Origin: Streptomyces asoensis
GTDB lineage: Bacteria > Actinomycetota > Actinomycetes > Streptomycetales > Streptomycetaceae
DNA length: 64,000 nucleotides
Direction: 5' to 3'
NCBI RefSeq assembly: GCF_016860545.1
Contig: NZ_BNEB01000003.1
Coordinates: forward strand, 1,302,001 to 1,366,000
The notes under the pieces were generated by a model. It was not told the origin of the DNA. It saw only the letters and a list, made by a program, of their open reading frames with translations, and did not search any database. Each line of letters begins with the position of its first letter. The stretch's first letter is position 1. Made by a program: the position numbers and the translations under genes. Below, one piece after another: positions 43,634 to 51,964 of the stretch.

Positions 43634-46228
43634 ATGACCGACGAGAACACTCCCGTCACGCCTGAAGAGGGCGGCGACCTCGCGATGCGGATCGAGCCCG
43701 TCGGGCTCGAGACGGAGATGCAGCGCTCCTACCTCGACTACGCGATGTCCGTCATCGTCTCGCGTGCCCTGCCGGACGTCAGGGACGGCCTCAAGCCCGT
43801 CCACCGGCGCGTCCTGTACGCCATGTACGACGGCGGCTACCGGCCCGAGAAGGGCTTCTACAAGTGCGCCCGCGTCGTCGGCGACGTCATGGGCAACTAC
43901 CACCCGCACGGCGACTCCTCGATCTACGACGCGCTGGTCCGTCTCGCGCAGCCGTGGTCGATGCGGATGCCGCTGGTGGACTCCAACGGCAACTTCGGCT
44001 CTCCCGGCAACGACCCGGCGGCCGCCATGCGGTACACCGAGTGCAAGATGATGCCGCTGTCCATGGAGATGGTCCGCGACATCGACGAGGAGACCGTCGA
44101 CTTCACGGACAACTACGACGGCCGCTCCCAGGAGCCGACCGTCCTGCCGGCCCGGTTCCCGAACCTGCTGATCAACGGCTCGGCCGGTATCGCCGTCGGC
44201 ATGGCGACCAACATCCCCTCGCACAACCTGCGCGAGGTCGCGTCGGGCGCCCAGTGGTACCTGGAGAACCCGGACGCCTCGCACGAGGAGCTGCTGGACG
44301 CCCTCATCGAGCGCATCAAGGGCCCCGACTTCCCGACCGGTGCCCTCGTCGTCGGCCGCAAGGGCATCGAGGAGGCGTACCGCACGGGCCGCGGCTCCAT
44401 CACGATGCGCGCGGTCGTCGAGGTCGAGGAGATCCAGAACCGCCAGTGCCTGGTGGTCACGGAGCTGCCCTACCAGGTCAACCCGGACAACCTGGCGCAG
44501 AAGATCGCCGACCTGGTGAAGGACGGCAAGATCGGCGGTATCGCCGACGTCCGTGACGAGACGTCGTCGCGCACGGGCCAGCGCCTGGTCATCGTCCTGA
44601 AGCGGGACGCGGTCGCCAAGGTCGTCCTGAACAACCTGTACAAGCACACCGACCTCCAGTCGAACTTCGGCGCCAACATGCTGGCCCTGGTCGACGGGGT
44701 CCCGCGCACGCTCTCGCTGGACGCGTTCATCCGCCACTGGGTGACGCACCAGATCGAGGTCATCGTCCGCCGGACGCGTTTCCGGCTGCGCAAGGCCGAG
44801 GAGCGGGCGCACATCCTGCGTGGTCTGCTGAAGGCCCTGGACGCCATCGACGAGGTCATCGCGCTGATCCGGCGCAGCGACACCGTCGACATCGCGCGCA
44901 CGGGCCTGATGGACCTCCTGGAGATCGACGAGATCCAGGCGAACGCCATCCTCGAGATGCAGCTGCGCCGGCTGGCCGCCCTGGAGCGCCAGAAGATCAT
45001 CCAGGAGCACGACGAGCTCCAGGCGAAGATCACGGAGTACAACGCGATCCTGGCCTCGCCGCTGCGTCAGCGCGGCATCGTGAGCGAGGAACTGGCCGCG
45101 ATCGTCGAGAAGTACGGCGACGACCGCAAGACGATGCTGGTGCCCTACGACGGTGACATGTCCATCGAGGACCTGATCGCCGAGGAGGACATCGTCGTCA
45201 CCATCTCGCGCGGTGGCTACGTCAAGCGCACGAAGACGGACGACTACCGCTCCCAGAAGCGCGGCGGCAAGGGGGTGCGCGGGGCGAAGCTGAAGGAGGA
45301 CGACATCGTCGACCACTTCTTCGTCTCCACCACCCACCACTGGCTGCTGTTCTTCACCAACAAGGGCCGCGTCTACCGCGCGAAGGCGTACGAGCTGCCC
45401 GACGCGGGCCGTGACGCGCGCGGCCAGCACGTCGCGAACCTGCTGGCCTTCCAGCCGGACGAGGCGATCGCCGAGATCCTCGCGATCCGCGACTACGAGG
45501 CGGCGCCGTACCTGGTCCTGGCGACCAAGGGCGGCCTGGTCAAGAAGACGCCTCTGAAGGATTACGATTCGCCGCGTGCCGGCGGTGTCATCGCGATCAA
45601 CCTCCGTGAGACGGAGGACGGTTCCGACGACGAACTGATCGGAGCCGAACTCGTCTCGGCGGACGACGATCTGCTTCTGATCAGCAAGAAGGCACAGTCG
45701 ATCAGGTTCACGGCGACGGACGAGTCCCTGCGGCCCATGGGCCGTGCGACCTCGGGCGTCAAGGGCATGAGCTTCCGCGAGGGGGACCAGCTGCTCTCGA
45801 TGAATGTTGTTCGACCCGGTACGTTCGTGTTCACTGCCACGGACGGCGGGTACGCGAAGCGGACCGCCGTCGACGAGTACCGCGTCCAGGGTCGCGGCGG
45901 CCTCGGCATCAAGGCCGCCAAGATCGTGGAGGACCGCGGTTCTCTCGTCGGCGCGCTGGTGGTCGAGGAGACCGACGAGATCCTCGCCATCACGCTGTCC
46001 GGCGGTGTGATTCGTACGCGAGTCAACGAGGTCAGGGAGACGGGCCGTGACACCATGGGCGTCCAACTGATCAACCTGGGCAAGCGCGATGCCGTCGTCG
46101 GTATCGCACGTAACGCCGAGGCGGGGCGGGAGGCGGAGGAGGTCGACGGCGAGGACGCCGTGGACGAGTCCGCCGAGGCAGCCACGACCACCGGCACGGA
46201 CGAGGGTGAGTCGCCCTCGGCCGAGTAG
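43634..46228 (+). CDS. gyrA: DNA gyrase subunit A
   Basis: This 864-residue subunit cuts and rejoins DNA. The active-site tyrosine is about residue 133 in AAMRYTECKM. The quinolone-determining region reads HPHGDSSIYDALVRLAQPW, with Ser at the position mutated in resistant strains elsewhere, so it looks wild type. The C-terminal beta-pinwheel holds the gyrase-defining box QKRGGKGVRG. An acidic tail ends the protein. It starts 42 bases after gyrB and is followed by a DUF3566 gene 16 bases later. Confidence 0.97.
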   Translation: MTDENTPVTPEEGGDLAMRIEPVGLETEMQRSYLDYAMSVIVSRALPDVRDGLKPVHRRVLYAMYDGGYRPEKGFYKCARVVGDVMGNYHPHGDSSIYDALVRLAQPWSMRMPLVDSNGNFGSPGNDPAAAMRYTECKMMPLSMEMVRDIDEETVDFTDNYDGRSQEPTVLPARFPNLLINGSAGIAVGMATNIPSHNLREVASGAQWYLENPDASHEELLDALIERIKGPDFPTGALVVGRKGIEEAYRTGRGSITMRAVVEVEEIQNRQCLVVTELPYQVNPDNLAQKIADLVKDGKIGGIADVRDETSSRTGQRLVIVLKRDAVAKVVLNNLYKHTDLQSNFGANMLALVDGVPRTLSLDAFIRHWVTHQIEVIVRRTRFRLRKAEERAHILRGLLKALDAIDEVIALIRRSDTVDIARTGLMDLLEIDEIQANAILEMQLRRLAALERQKIIQEHDELQAKITEYNAILASPLRQRGIVSEELAAIVEKYGDDRKTMLVPYDGDMSIEDLIAEEDIVVTISRGGYVKRTKTDDYRSQKRGGKGVRGAKLKEDDIVDHFFVSTTHHWLLFFTNKGRVYRAKAYELPDAGRDARGQHVANLLAFQPDEAIAEILAIRDYEAAPYLVLATKGGLVKKTPLKDYDSPRAGGVIAINLRETEDGSDDELIGAELVSADDDLLLISKKAQSIRFTATDESLRPMGRATSGVKGMSFREGDQLLSMNVVRPGTFVFTATDGGYAKRTAVDEYRVQGRGGLGIKAAKIVEDRGSLVGALVVEETDEILAITLSGGVIRTRVNEVRETGRDTMGVQLINLGKRDAVVGIARNAEAGREAEEVDGEDAVDESAEAATTTGTDEGESPSAE

Positions 46229-46244
46229 CGAGGAGTGAGTCAAC

Positions 46245-47030
46245 GTGAGCGGAGCCACGGGCGCCGGTACGTCTGCCGGTACGGGTAAGAACGGCGGCGG
46301 CCGTGGCTCCGCCGCGTCGACGGGGGACGCGCGTACGACCGACGCGCGAGGCGCGGGGGGCGCCGAGGGACGTGCGGCGGACACCCACACGACCCAGCTG
46401 AAGGCCATCAAGGCCCCTGCGGCCGACTCGCCCGCACCCTCGACCACACAAGGATCGAAGGGATCCCAGGGGGAAACCGTGACGGAAACCCGAGGCACGC
46501 AGGCCAAGCAGGAGACGTCGCCGCTGCCCGGCGAACGGCAGCCGCAGCAGCCCGCCGGGCCCTACCACCCGCCGCAGGCCTACCCGGCGCAGGCGGCCGC
46601 CTCGCCGACCGCCACGGGCACCGTGCGGCGGCCGCGGACCGGTGCGCGCACCACGCCCCGCGTGCGCAAGGCGCGGCTGCGGGTGGCGAAGGCCGATCCC
46701 TGGTCGGTGATGAAGGTCAGCTTCCTGCTCTCCATCGCGCTCGGCATCTGCACGATCGTCGCGGCCGCCATGCTGTGGATGGTCATGGACGCGATGGGCG
46801 TCTTCTCGACGGTCGGCGGGACGATCTCGGAGGCGACCGGCTCCAACGAGTCGAACGGCTTCGACCTCCAGTCGTTCCTGTCGCTCCCCCACGTCCTGAT
46901 GTTCACGTCGATCATCGCGGTCATCGACGTCGTCCTCGCGACCGCGCTCGCGACGCTCGGCGCGTTCATCTACAACCTCTCCGCGGGCTTCGTCGGCGGC
47001 GTCGAGCTGACCCTCGCCGAGGACGAGTGA
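46245..47030 (+). CDS. DUF3566 transmembrane protein
   Basis: This 261-residue protein has a disordered Ala/Gly/Pro/Thr-rich N-terminus (about 1-140) and a C-terminal DUF3566 domain with two membrane helices (about 160-185 and 222-248), joined by a segment with DAMGVFSTVGGTISEAT. The function is unknown, but the gene follows gyrA in most actinobacteria (Rv0007 in M. tuberculosis). The GTG at 46245 is used, preceded by GGAGTGAG; an internal start near VTETRGTQ is possible. It is probably co-transcribed with gyrBA and ends before tRNA-Ile. Confidence 0.85.
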   Translation: MSGATGAGTSAGTGKNGGGRGSAASTGDARTTDARGAGGAEGRAADTHTTQLKAIKAPAADSPAPSTTQGSKGSQGETVTETRGTQAKQETSPLPGERQPQQPAGPYHPPQAYPAQAAASPTATGTVRRPRTGARTTPRVRKARLRVAKADPWSVMKVSFLLSIALGICTIVAAAMLWMVMDAMGVFSTVGGTISEATGSNESNGFDLQSFLSLPHVLMFTSIIAVIDVVLATALATLGAFIYNLSAGFVGGVELTLAEDE

Positions 47031-47153
47031 CCACGGCCGCCGCAGCGGCTCCCCGGCCTGCCGAGCGTCCCGCGACTATCGATTTTGGGACTGCGCAGGT
47101 CGTGCGCTAATCTTCAGGAGTCAGCGCGCGGGACACACACCGCAGAGCGCGGC

Positions 47154-47227
47154 GGGGCTATAGCTCAGTTGGTTAGAGCGCATCCCTGATAAGGATGAGG
47201 CCACAGGTTCAAATCCTGTTAGCCCCA
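47154..47227 (+). tRNA. tRNA-Ile (GAT anticodon)
   Basis: A 74-base cloverleaf with acceptor stem GGGGCTA/TAGCCCC, the D-loop AGCTCAGTTGGTTAGAGCG, the anticodon arm CATCC-CTGATAA-GGATG giving anticodon GAT, and T-loop GGTTCAAATCC. No CCA is encoded. gyrA-DUF3566-tRNA-Ile is a conserved actinobacterial order. Confidence 0.97.
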
Positions 47228-47233
47228 CATGCG

Positions 47234-47268
47234 AGAAGGCCCCCGGACCATCGGTCCGGGGGCCTTCT
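47234..47268 (+). terminator. hairpin after tRNA-Ile
   Basis: A perfect 16-bp stem starting AGAAGGCCCCCGGACC with a 3-base loop lies six bases downstream. Confidence 0.9.
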
Positions 47269-47293
47269 GACATGCATCGCCGACACCAAGGGC

Positions 47294-47314
47294 GGCTGAC
47301 GGCGGCCGTCAGCC
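47294..47314 (-). terminator. hairpin after the 47333-47752 gene
   Basis: A perfect 9-bp stem (GGCTGACGG with CCGTCAGCC, CGG loop) lies just downstream of the minus-strand gene. Confidence 0.65.
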
Positions 47315-47332
47315 GTCAGCCGGTCATCGGGT

Positions 47333-47752
47333 TCAGACCCCGACGGTCTTGCCGAACACGGCGTCGACCAGGGCGGCGTCTCCGGCATAGACCCTCATGC
47401 GCTGCACGCGTCCGTCGGCGAGCGTGAGATCGAATCCGGCGGTGCCCATGGACTTGTGCTTGGCCGCGGGGGCGATGGTGGTGGTGGCCAGCGGGATCGT
47501 CAGGGCGTCCTGGCCGAGCTTGGCTTTCCACCGGGCGTCCGCGGAGTTCGACAGGCGCAACTCGCCCCACTGCGCCTTGACCCTGCTGTCCGGCGTGACG
47601 AACAGCGCGCGCAGCCGGAGTTCGACGCCCTGGTGGAAGTCGGCAACGTCCTTCGCCGAGCTGACGGGGGCCTTGCGGATGGCGGCTGCCCAGCGGAAGA
47701 GCGGAGCCGTGCTGCCGAAAGATGATCTGGAGGTGATGGTCACGGGCTGCAT
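47333..47752 (-). CDS. hypothetical protein
   Basis: This 139-residue predicted cytoplasmic protein has no membrane helix and I recognise no family. Alternating hydrophobic segments such as VELRLRALFVTP and GFDLTLADGRVQRMRVYAG suggest a beta-rich fold. The ATG at 47752 is chosen as the last start before the clearly coding part, with GGTCGGAG upstream at a long spacing. The frame is open to 48286 but that part is antisense to another gene. It is divergent from the mycothiol-dependent-type enzyme gene, with 118 bases between them. Confidence 0.65.
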   Translation of the reverse strand: MQPVTITSRSSFGSTAPLFRWAAAIRKAPVSSAKDVADFHQGVELRLRALFVTPDSRVKAQWGELRLSNSADARWKAKLGQDALTIPLATTTIAPAAKHKSMGTAGFDLTLADGRVQRMRVYAGDAALVDAVFGKTVGV

Positions 47753-47870
47753 GCTCGCACACGCTCCGACCTGCACCGCAGGCGGTGTCTGCCGCCCGGT
47801 CGTCCGCGGCCGGCATCGGCGGCGGGGCGGGGAAAATCGCTGTCCGGTCGCCGAACGGTGGTGATAGAGA

Positions 47871-48674
47871 GTGCGGGTGACGACGACACTCGAATTCCCC
47901 GTGCTGCTGCGGCTGATCGACGAACGGTCGAGCGCCTTCCGCGCCGCGGTCGCCTCCGCCCCCGGCCTCGACGTGCAGGTGCCGACCTGCCCCGAGTGGA
48001 CGCTGTTCGACCTGGCGCAGCACATCGGCGAGGGGCGCCGCTCCTGGGCCGCCACCGTCGCCGCGGGGCCTGCGCCGGCCAAATCCTCGGCGGACGGCGC
48101 CACCGATGCGCCGCGGGAGCGCGAGGCACTGTCGGCCTGGCTGGCGGAGTCCACGGAGCAACTGGTGGACGCCCTGCGCAAGGCAGGCCCGGACCGCGGC
48201 TGCTGGACGTGGTGGGCCGCTTCCCAGTCACCGCAGACCTGTGGCGCCGTCGCCCGCCACCAGCTCCAGCAGCTGGCGGTGCACACCTACGACGCCCAGC
48301 TCACCGCGGGCGCCCCGCAGCCGCTGCCGGCCGAGGTGGCACTCGACGGTGTCGAGGAGTTCCTGTTCACCTGCGTCGCCACGACGAGTGCCTGGCCGCA
48401 CAAGCCCACCGCCTTCGACTTCCACGCCACCGAGGGCCACTCCTGGCGCCTCACGGTCGACGGCGACGGCGCCCGCACCACCCGTGTCCCCGCACCCGGC
48501 ACGACACCCGCCGTCCCTGCCGGCGAGGCCCCGGTCGCGCCCGGCGTCTCCGTCCGCGGCACGGCCGGTGAGCTGGTCCTCTTCGTGTACGACCGCATCC
48601 CGGCGGACTCCCTGGAGGTCGAGGGAGACACGGGCCTCTTCGACCTGCTCCGCGCATGGGAACCGGAGGAGTAG
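47871..48674 (+). CDS. maleylpyruvate isomerase family (TIGR03083-type) protein
   Basis: This 267-residue protein resembles the DinB-like, mycothiol-dependent maleylpyruvate isomerase family. The N-terminal helical bundle has CPEWTLFDLAQHIGEGRRSW (about 40-59), whose His is a metal-ligand candidate, and ARHQLQQLAVHTYDAQL (about 127-143) supplies further His residues. The C-terminal domain is beta-rich, as in the MDMPI C-terminal fold. Family members use mycothiol as cofactor or are of unknown function, so the substrate is not assigned. GTG 47871 and GTG 47877 are both possible starts. Confidence 0.82.
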   Translation: MRVTTTLEFPVLLRLIDERSSAFRAAVASAPGLDVQVPTCPEWTLFDLAQHIGEGRRSWAATVAAGPAPAKSSADGATDAPREREALSAWLAESTEQLVDALRKAGPDRGCWTWWAASQSPQTCGAVARHQLQQLAVHTYDAQLTAGAPQPLPAEVALDGVEEFLFTCVATTSAWPHKPTAFDFHATEGHSWRLTVDGDGARTTRVPAPGTTPAVPAGEAPVAPGVSVRGTAGELVLFVYDRIPADSLEVEGDTGLFDLLRAWEPEE

Positions 48675-48687
48675 GACGGCTGCGGCA

Positions 48688-48708
48688 GCGCGGTGAAGCA
48701 AACCGCGC
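48688..48708 (+). terminator. hairpin after the 47871-48674 gene
   Basis: A 7-bp stem (GCGCGGT with ACCGCGC) with a 7-base loop lies 13 bases downstream of the stop. Confidence 0.55.
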
Positions 48709-48809
48709 CGGAGCCGCCTGCCTCGCCTGACACCGGCAGCCCCGACAGCGTGTCCTCAAGTCCTCCACGCCCCCGCGCTGTTGCGGGTGCGGGGCGGGAC
48801 GGCGTCGTG

Positions 48810-49064
48810 TCAGCCGTCCGGTTCGGGGTGCCAGTGGTCGGGGTCGGTGCCGCGCCAGTCGATCCAGGGGGAATCCGCTATGTCCGACGGGTCGATCTCC
48901 AGCCCGGCGCGCCGGAGGAACTCCGCGACGTCGGCGACGCCGTGGGCCCGGCCCAGGATCTCGCCGTCCACGCGGACGCGTCGCCCGCCCGCGGGGGAGG
49001 GCGGGAGCACGACCACGCGCCTCGGTCCGGGCGGGCCGGCGGGGTCGTCGCAGGGGTAGGTCAT
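48810..49064 (-). CDS. small hypothetical protein, second of an overlapping pair
   Basis: This 84-residue protein starts MTYPCDDPAGPP and contains VRVDGEILGRAHGVADVAEFLRRAG, followed by an acidic end with SPWIDWRGTD and HWHPEPDG. The short beta-strand plus helix pattern could be a small DNA- or protein-binding domain, but I recognise no family. Its ATG overlaps the stop of the upstream small gene by four bases, which supports both being real and translated together. Confidence 0.7.
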   Translation of the reverse strand: MTYPCDDPAGPPGPRRVVVLPPSPAGGRRVRVDGEILGRAHGVADVAEFLRRAGLEIDPSDIADSPWIDWRGTDPDHWHPEPDG

Positions 49065-49306
49065 CCGGTGAGCCGTCCGCGTGTGTCCGTCGACGGGCTT
49101 TCCAGGTGCCGCAGTTCCCACCACGCGGACGGGCTGGGTCGCTGTCGCTGCCAGTACGGATGGAAGAACACCTGGACGGACAGCCGGTGCAGCCGTCGCC
49201 GCAGCTCGGTGCGACCGGGCCTGGCGGCGAGCTGCCGGTAGGTGGCGCTCCACTGCTGCTGTGCTCGGACGAGATCGTCGGGGAACCGTCGCATGACGAA
49301 ATTCAA
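49061..49306 (-). CDS. small hypothetical protein, first of an overlapping pair
   Basis: This 81-residue basic protein (MNFVMRRFPDDLVRAQ) is mainly helical, with QQQWSATYRQLAARPG, a run of arginines (ELRRRLHRLS) and a Trp/Tyr-rich end HPYWQRQRP. Starts at 49306 and 49294 are both possible. I do not recognise the family. Its stop overlaps the start of the 84-residue gene by four bases. High positive charge suggests nucleic-acid contact, but that is a guess. Confidence 0.7.
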   Translation of the reverse strand: MNFVMRRFPDDLVRAQQQWSATYRQLAARPGRTELRRRLHRLSVQVFFHPYWQRQRPSPSAWWELRHLESPSTDTRGRLTG

Positions 49307-49459
49307 TCATGTGTTCGATTTTCTGCGCCATCCGAACCGCCGGGGCGGCCGGACATGGCGAAGGCCCGGTTGCTCCGGGGGAGCTGCCGGGCCTGCTCGT
49401 GCGGGCTGTACGCAAGTTCGCCGTTACGTCGGGGGAGGCGGCACGTGACGTGCCGGGGT

Positions 49460-49834
49460 TCAGCGCTGGAGGGGGACGGCCGGTTCGGCCGGGTCCGCGG
49501 GCTCGCACAGGGTCGACGCGTGCTCGGCGGCTTCGGCGGCCTCGGTGTCGGGGAGGCCGCGGTGGCGGCAGCTCGGGGACTTGCCGTGCGCCTCGGCGCG
49601 GATGCGCTGCTTCATCGTGGGGGGTAGTGAGCGGGCCTGTGTCCGCAGCCAGGGGGACGGGGCCGCCGGCCACGCCGTCGTGTCCGCGGGCTCGGCGCTC
49701 TCGGTCCGGCTCGCCGGGACGCTCTGCGCGGCCGCGGGGCCGGCGGTCGTGGTGACGAGTCCGAGCGCCGTGCACAGCGCGAGGAAGGCGGTGACGACGA
49801 CGGTCCACAGCTTCATGAGCCGGTTCTCGGGCAT
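49460..49834 (-). CDS. small secreted protein with signal peptide
   Basis: This 124-residue protein has a clear signal peptide (MPENRLMKLW, then VVVTAFLALCTALGLVTTTAG, with a likely cut after AAA or AQS near residue 36). The mature part is Pro/Ala/Glu-rich with a central conserved-looking patch LPPTMKQRIRAEAHGKSPSCRH containing one of two cysteines. It may belong to one of the Streptomyces secreted-protein DUF families; I cannot name it firmly. The ATG at 49834 follows GAGGGG. The function is unknown. Confidence 0.72.
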   Translation of the reverse strand: MPENRLMKLWTVVVTAFLALCTALGLVTTTAGPAAAQSVPASRTESAEPADTTAWPAAPSPWLRTQARSLPPTMKQRIRAEAHGKSPSCRHRGLPDTEAAEAAEHASTLCEPADPAEPAVPLQR

Positions 49835-50183
49835 GGCCCCTCACTTTCGGGTTGGGCGATTTGCGTACTTTCCTCATGATGTGTATGGACGACGCGAAGT
49901 GGTGGACCGACGCTCGCGGTGTGGCGTTGTTCCGATGAACACCACCCGGATGGCCTCAAAGCTCATCAAAAGAGCAGAAGAGCGGATCAGAAGTGATGAG
50001 GACGGGCAAAAGTCACCGTCGGTCAGGACCTGATCACCCTCCGGTCCGAGTGGTGCGAACCGGTCCTACTGCGCTCGCGAAGACGGGAGTTGAGGGGCGG
50101 ACGCAGGTCACCGATCGATATCGGTCGGTGTGTATAGTCGGGCGCCAGAGGTCCCCTACGTCAAGGAAAGACGAGGTCGCGCG
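49835..50183. other. divergent intergenic region upstream of the small secreted and DLW-39 genes
   Basis: This 349-base stretch is less GC-rich than its surroundings. Near the right end, ACCGAT (50110-50115) and ATCGGT (50120-50125) form a spaced palindrome, followed by TATAGT (50133-50138), a candidate -10 box. No gene is seen. Confidence 0.5.
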
Positions 50184-50312
50184 GTGAAGAAGCTTCTCCT
50201 GGTCGCACTGGCCGCCATCGGCGGGCTCCTTGTGTACCGCCAGATCCAGGCGGATCGCGCCGAGCAGGATCTGTGGACGGAGGCGACCGACTCCGTGCCC
50301 ACGGGTTCGTGA
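50184..50312 (+). CDS. DLW-39 family small protein
   Basis: This 42-residue protein (VKKLLLVALAAIGGLLVYRQ) has one N-terminal membrane helix and the motif EQDLWTEATD that names the DLW-39 family of tiny actinobacterial proteins. The function is unknown. The GTG at 50184 is chosen because GGAAAGACGAGG lies upstream and the length fits. A terminator follows. In other Streptomyces it also lies in the gyrA-to-tRNA-Ala interval. Confidence 0.82.
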   Translation: MKKLLLVALAAIGGLLVYRQIQADRAEQDLWTEATDSVPTGS

Positions 50313-50336
50313 GTACCGATACCGAAGACTGAACAG

Positions 50337-50363
50337 ACCCCGGCCGCCGTCAGCGGTCGGGGT
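50337..50363 (+). terminator. hairpin with T-tract after the DLW-39 gene
   Basis: A 9-bp stem (ACCCCGGCC with GGTCGGGGT, one G-U pair) is followed by TTT. Confidence 0.8.
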
Positions 50364-50494
50364 TTTGTGTTGCGCATCCTGCGGACCGCGGTTAGAGGCG
50401 GGCTTTTCGGACGCTCGTACGGAATGCGGGGGTGCCACGCGCGCGTGGCGGGCAGGATGGCCCACGTTCGGTCGAAGGCGAGGGGGCGGGGTCG

Positions 50495-51964
50495 ATGGCC
50501 CGGCGGACGGGGCGCGCGGCACGTACGGGGCGCGCAGCAGGCGCGTGGCGGGCCGTCACGCGTGGCACGGCCGTGGGAGCGGTGCTCGCAGTGGCGGCTG
50601 CGGTGTCGAGCGTCCCCGCGGCCGTGGCCGCGCCGGACGTCCCCGTGTACGCCTTCGCCGACGACGTCCGCAGCGCCCCGGCGGCCACGGGCACCACGGG
50701 CGCCGTGCGCCTCGAACCCGGGGCGACCTACCGCAGCTCCCTCCCCGACCCGGGCCGGTCCGACGGCGAAGCCGACGGCGACGGCGCAGCTCAGGGGCAG
50801 GGGCAGGGGCAGGGGCAGGGGGACGGGCCTCGGGCCTATTACCGGCTCGAGCTCGACGGCTCGTCGAACGTCTACGTCTCCGTCACCGCCGTCCCGCGCG
50901 CGGGCGCCACGCTCGCCGTCGGCGACGGGATCAGCGTCTCCGTGCAGGACGCCGACAGCACCAGGTGCTCCTCCGACTCCGTGACCGTCGGGTCCTCCCG
51001 GAGCCCGCAGCCGCTCACCGCCTGGGGCGCGCGGGAACTGCGGCCGGGCAAGGGCCTGTGCCAGAAGTCCGGCACCTACTACGTCGTCGTCGAGCGCACG
51101 GGGGACGACGTCTCCGGCGCCGACCCCTGGGAGCTCGAACTCGCCCCCGTCTCCGAAGCGCCGCTGGCGAAGGCGGCCGCCACGGGTGTCCCCGACGGCC
51201 CCGGGACCTGGGACTCCGCGACGCCCACGCCTCCCGTCGCCGAACCGGAGCCCGTCCGGGGCGGGGCGGGCTTCGCCGAGGCGGCCGCGGTGGAGCAGGG
51301 CGTCTGGAGCGACGAGATCGTCCCCGGGCAGACGCTCTTCTACAAGGTGCCCCTCGACTGGGGGCGCCAGCTCTCCGCCACCGTCGACCTGGGCAGCGCG
51401 CGGAAGAACGCGGGGTACGTCGTCGACGCCCTGGACCTGACGCTGTACAACCCGGTGCGGGCCGACGTCCAGGACGCGAGCATCGGCTACGGCGGCAGCC
51501 AGAAGTCGGCCGCCCTGCCACCGGTCCCGCCCGTCAGGTACGCCAACCGGTACGCCCCCACCGATCCGACCGAGTCCCTGCGGTTCGCCGGCGCGTACTA
51601 CCTCGTGGTGCACCTCGCCGGGCAGGTGGCGGACCGTTTCGGCGAAGGACCGTACGGGCTGACCCTGCGGGTCCGGGTCGGCGGCAGCAGCCAGGCGGCT
51701 CCCGGGTACGCCCGGCAGTCGGTGCCGCGCGGCTTCTTCGACGTCGGCACGCCGGACCCCGTGCCCTCGGCGGCCGGCCGGACGGCACTGGGCGGCGCGC
51801 CGGGCGCGGGCAGGCCCGGTGACGACCAGGCGATGAAGGCGGTCGCCGTCGGCGGCATCGGCACCGGGAGTCTGCTGCTCACGGTGCTCGGGGTATGGAC
51901 GCTGGCCGCCCGGCGCAGGGCCGCGGCTCAGATGCGCGTCAACGCCCAGAACCCCACCGCGTAG
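50495..51964 (+). CDS. exported membrane-anchored protein of unknown function
   Basis: This 489-residue protein has a basic N-terminus and signal segment (AVLAVAAAVSSVPAAVAAP, cut near residue 46), a large extracytoplasmic part and one C-terminal membrane helix (about 450-470) followed by ARRRAAAQMR, a type I layout. Two similar-looking beta-rich regions (YYRLELDGSSNVYVSV and FYKVPLDWGRQLSATV) suggest an internal duplication. A GQ repeat near residues 100-108 is encoded by a hexanucleotide repeat. ATG 50495 is chosen because GAGGGGGCGGGG precedes it. Its last 37 bases overlap the convergent kinase gene. Confidence 0.78.
   Translation: MARRTGRAARTGRAAGAWRAVTRGTAVGAVLAVAAAVSSVPAAVAAPDVPVYAFADDVRSAPAATGTTGAVRLEPGATYRSSLPDPGRSDGEADGDGAAQGQGQGQGQGDGPRAYYRLELDGSSNVYVSVTAVPRAGATLAVGDGISVSVQDADSTRCSSDSVTVGSSRSPQPLTAWGARELRPGKGLCQKSGTYYVVVERTGDDVSGADPWELELAPVSEAPLAKAAATGVPDGPGTWDSATPTPPVAEPEPVRGGAGFAEAAAVEQGVWSDEIVPGQTLFYKVPLDWGRQLSATVDLGSARKNAGYVVDALDLTLYNPVRADVQDASIGYGGSQKSAALPPVPPVRYANRYAPTDPTESLRFAGAYYLVVHLAGQVADRFGEGPYGLTLRVRVGGSSQAAPGYARQSVPRGFFDVGTPDPVPSAAGRTALGGAPGAGRPGDDQAMKAVAVGGIGTGSLLLTVLGVWTLAARRRAAAQMRVNAQNPTA
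50792..50820 (+). repeat. hexanucleotide tandem repeat (GGGCAG)n
   Basis: About four to five copies of CAGGGG/GGGCAG in frame encode alternating Gly-Gln. Changes in copy number would keep the frame. Confidence 0.8.

Noticed and set aside
41453..46507. 1,684-residue minus-strand open frame
   Set aside because: It is antisense to gyrB and gyrA and is open only because of the GC-rich codon pattern. Its translation is Asp/Leu/Val/Arg-rich low-complexity sequence.
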